A DNA stretch of 6,650 nt from an uncultured Oscillospiraceae bacterium. GTDB lineage: Bacteria > Bacillota > Clostridia > Oscillospirales > Ruminococcaceae. The position numbers were made by a program, and so were the translations under genes. The notes beneath the pieces were generated by a model. It worked only from the letters and a program-made list of their open reading frames with translations, was not told where the DNA came from and ran no database searches. Where the stretch lies: assembly GCA_934446565.1 (NCBI GenBank), contig CAKSEO010000070.1:1-6650 (forward strand). Direction: 5' to 3'. Below are positions 5,533 to 6,650 of this stretch, piece after piece. How positions within the stretch are numbered: the stretch's first letter is position 1; every line of letters begins with the position of its first letter.

Positions 5533-5661
5533 GAACATATTTATATGCCACGCTCATTCGGTCAAGCATTGCAGGCTTCATGTGGAGCGGAACGATCATT
5601 AATTTATATTCATGACACGAAATAAATCCTATATAATTGAGGTATTCCGGAGGGTAAATCT
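5533..5661 (+). other. Long 5' leader of the FliM-motif gene with a two-tier hairpin
   Basis: Within the roughly 130-nt leader, CGCTC (5551-5555) can pair with GAGCG (5585-5589), enclosing AAGC (5564-5567) with GCTT (5575-5578). The rest is AT-rich up to GGAGGG (5649-5654). I cannot assign it to a riboswitch family. The length and internal pairing make post-transcriptional control possible. Confidence 0.35.
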
Positions 5662-6650
5662 GTGGAAAATGTTGTATTAAAGGCGAACCGGTATCGAATA
5701 GTTGACAACAGCGCGTTCGAAATGCCGCTCCCGCTGAAATTCACGGTGTGGAAGTGTGACGCGCCGGTGTGTGAATATCTCGTTTCAGAGGACGAAGAAA
5801 TATCCTACACCATCATCACCCGATACAAGGAGCTGATGGTAACTACGATACACCGTCCGCTAGACATTTCGGATATCTACTACCTGTTCTCCTGCCGTGT
5901 TTTCCAGGACAAGACGCCGTATACATACCCGATACTCGACAGAATGGGAATAGAGAAATACAATGTCTACAACATTCTCCAGCGCACCCACGGTATCACT
6001 CCATACGACGACTACTGGATAAAGTTCGACGGCGAGGACATTACATTTGAGCAGGCTTGCGCCGAGTTCGACAAGTACCTCATCGCTCCGGAAGCGCAGC
6101 CAGTGCCGCTGATATCCTACCCCAGCGGCGAATTTCGTCCGGGACGTTCCGCACGTCTTCCAAAGCAGCCCGAAGCAGATGTAACAAGCATACTGAATCA
6201 GCACAAGTTGGACGTAGCAAGTCTGATGGAAGAATCCGCAAAGCCGGAGCCAGCTCCGGAGACAACTTACGCTCCCGAAACATCATATGCTCCCGCGACC
6301 GAAGTCGAGAACAACAAGATGTCCCAGGATGATATTGAAGCGCTGCTTCGTTCGGTCGGTCTTGATGACTCCCCTGCTCCCGAGCCTGATATTTCCGTTG
6401 ACGCCTCGACCCGCTCGCAGGAAGAACCGTCCGGCGGTAAGATGTCGCAGGACGATATTGAGAAACTCCTCGCGGCTAGTACCGCCCCCGCAGACCCGCT
6501 TGAATCTGCTTCTGATGAGCCCTCCGGCGGCAAGATGTCCCAGGATGATATTGAGAAGCTGCTCGCGGCTACTCTCGGCGGTGGCGCTGAACCCGAAATC
6601 GTAGAGAATAACGCACCAGAAACTCCCGTTGAGGATACTCCCGCAGCGCA
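5662..6650 (+). CDS. Protein with a novel N-terminal domain and tandem FliM/FliY-like CheY-binding motifs (3' partial)
   Basis: An open reading frame of 329 complete codons that runs off the right edge. It starts at GTG 5662, placed by GGAGGG (5649-5654) with a 7-nt spacer. Residues 1-140 form a compact mixed alpha/beta domain that I do not recognise. It is rich in aromatic residues and contains YNVYNILQRTHGI (100-112) and DDYWIKFDGEDITFEQ (116-131). The latter faintly resembles a segment seen in HipA-like proteins, which is a weak comparison. Residues 171-190 may be one helix. From about 191 the chain is acidic and rich in Pro, Ala, Glu and Ser, clearly disordered. In it lie three copies of KMSQDDIE(A/K)LL at 219-229, 260-270 and 291-301. 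This matches the FliM/FliY N-terminal consensus SQxEIDxLL that binds phosphorylated CheY. No FliM/FliN core or membrane helix is present in the visible part. The function is unknown. Binding of a response-regulator receiver domain is inferred. Confidence 0.88.
   Translation, partial: MENVVLKANRYRIVDNSAFEMPLPLKFTVWKCDAPVCEYLVSEDEEISYTIITRYKELMVTTIHRPLDISDIYYLFSCRVFQDKTPYTYPILDRMGIEKYNVYNILQRTHGITPYDDYWIKFDGEDITFEQACAEFDKYLIAPEAQPVPLISYPSGEFRPGRSARLPKQPEADVTSILNQHKLDVASLMEESAKPEPAPETTYAPETSYAPATEVENNKMSQDDIEALLRSVGLDDSPAPEPDISVDASTRSQEEPSGGKMSQDDIEKLLAASTAPADPLESASDEPSGGKMSQDDIEKLLAATLGGGAEPEIVENNAPETPVEDTPAA
6316..6570 (+). repeat. Three FliM-like motif repeats in the coding sequence
   Basis: Copies are at 6316-6354, 6439-6477 and 6532-6570. 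Copies 2 and 3 share a longer unit EPSGGKMSQDDIEKLLAA (18 residues) and are exactly 31 codons apart. Copy 1 lies 41 codons before copy 2 and is more diverged (IEALLRS). The DNA of copies 2 and 3 differs mostly at third positions (AAA/AAG, TCG/TCC, GAC/GAT), so the peptide has been held constant while the DNA drifted. Further copies may lie beyond the right edge. Confidence 0.9.

Larger units (their letters stand above)
5279..5661. other. 383-bp divergent intergenic region
   Basis: This AT-rich gap between the diguanylate cyclase and the FliM-motif gene contains the leftward promoter (5368-5396), the rightward promoter (5498-5526), a hairpin in each 5' leader and both ribosome binding sites. 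I see no convincing gene in it. A 74-codon open frame at 5401-5625 has no ribosome binding site and spans the rightward promoter. No c-di-GMP riboswitch core was recognised. Confidence 0.7.

Noticed and set aside
5401..5625. 74-codon open frame in the divergent intergenic region
   Set aside because: AT-rich, starts at TTG with no ribosome binding site, and contains the rightward promoter within it.
5279..5661. c-di-GMP riboswitch in either leader
   Set aside because: Looked for because of the neighbouring diguanylate cyclase; the conserved cores of the known classes are not present by eye.
6267..6604. Minus- and plus-strand out-of-frame open frames over the FliM-like repeats
   Set aside because: Low-complexity shadows of the in-frame Pro/Glu/Ala-rich tail; they repeat because the underlying DNA repeats.

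Overview
The window looks like chromosome from a low-to-mid GC Firmicute of the class Clostridia, most likely a Ruminococcus-type Oscillospiraceae. This rests on strong AGGAGG-type ribosome binding sites, sigma-A promoters with 17-bp spacers, heavy use of ATA and GAT-ATT codons, and the protein types present: TerD, XRE regulators with glycine-pentad tails, SHOCT proteins and Cache-GGDEF receptors. The genus is an inference from style, not from a marker gene. No tRNA, rRNA, CRISPR array, insertion sequence or phage integrase is visible.

Layout, left to right. Positions 1-167 are a gene boundary with a perfect 22-bp palindrome and a rightward terminator belonging to a gene outside the window. 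A leftward block follows: ybaK (168-653, Cys-tRNA(Pro) deacylase family), then a terminator, then a two-gene operon made of a TerD-family calcium-binding protein (877-1470) and a 44-residue single-span membrane peptide (723-857). Its promoter is at 1520-1548. Divergent from that operon is an XRE-type regulator (1713-2477). Its C-terminal half has glycine at exactly every fifth residue for 16 consecutive repeats. Next is a membrane-anchored SHOCT protein (2573-3277) with a perfect consensus promoter. A bidirectional terminator (3284-3315) separates it from a leftward Cache-HAMP-PAS-GGDEF diguanylate cyclase (3326-5278).

A 383-bp divergent intergenic region (5279-5661) carries one promoter in each direction. 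The rightward promoter drives a GTG-started gene (5662 to the right edge) that runs off the window. This gene has an N-terminal domain I do not recognise and an acidic, proline-rich tail. The tail holds three copies of KMSQDDIE(A/K)LL, which closely resembles the N-terminal CheY-P-binding peptide of the flagellar switch proteins FliM and FliY.

Functional reading (inference): the left half looks like an envelope or metal/stress-response group (TerD plus membrane peptide, XRE with a repeat domain, SHOCT). The right half is a signalling locus that pairs an extracellular-ligand-sensing c-di-GMP synthase with a possible multivalent receiver-domain-binding scaffold. That scaffold and the glycine-pentad regulator are the two items most worth following up.
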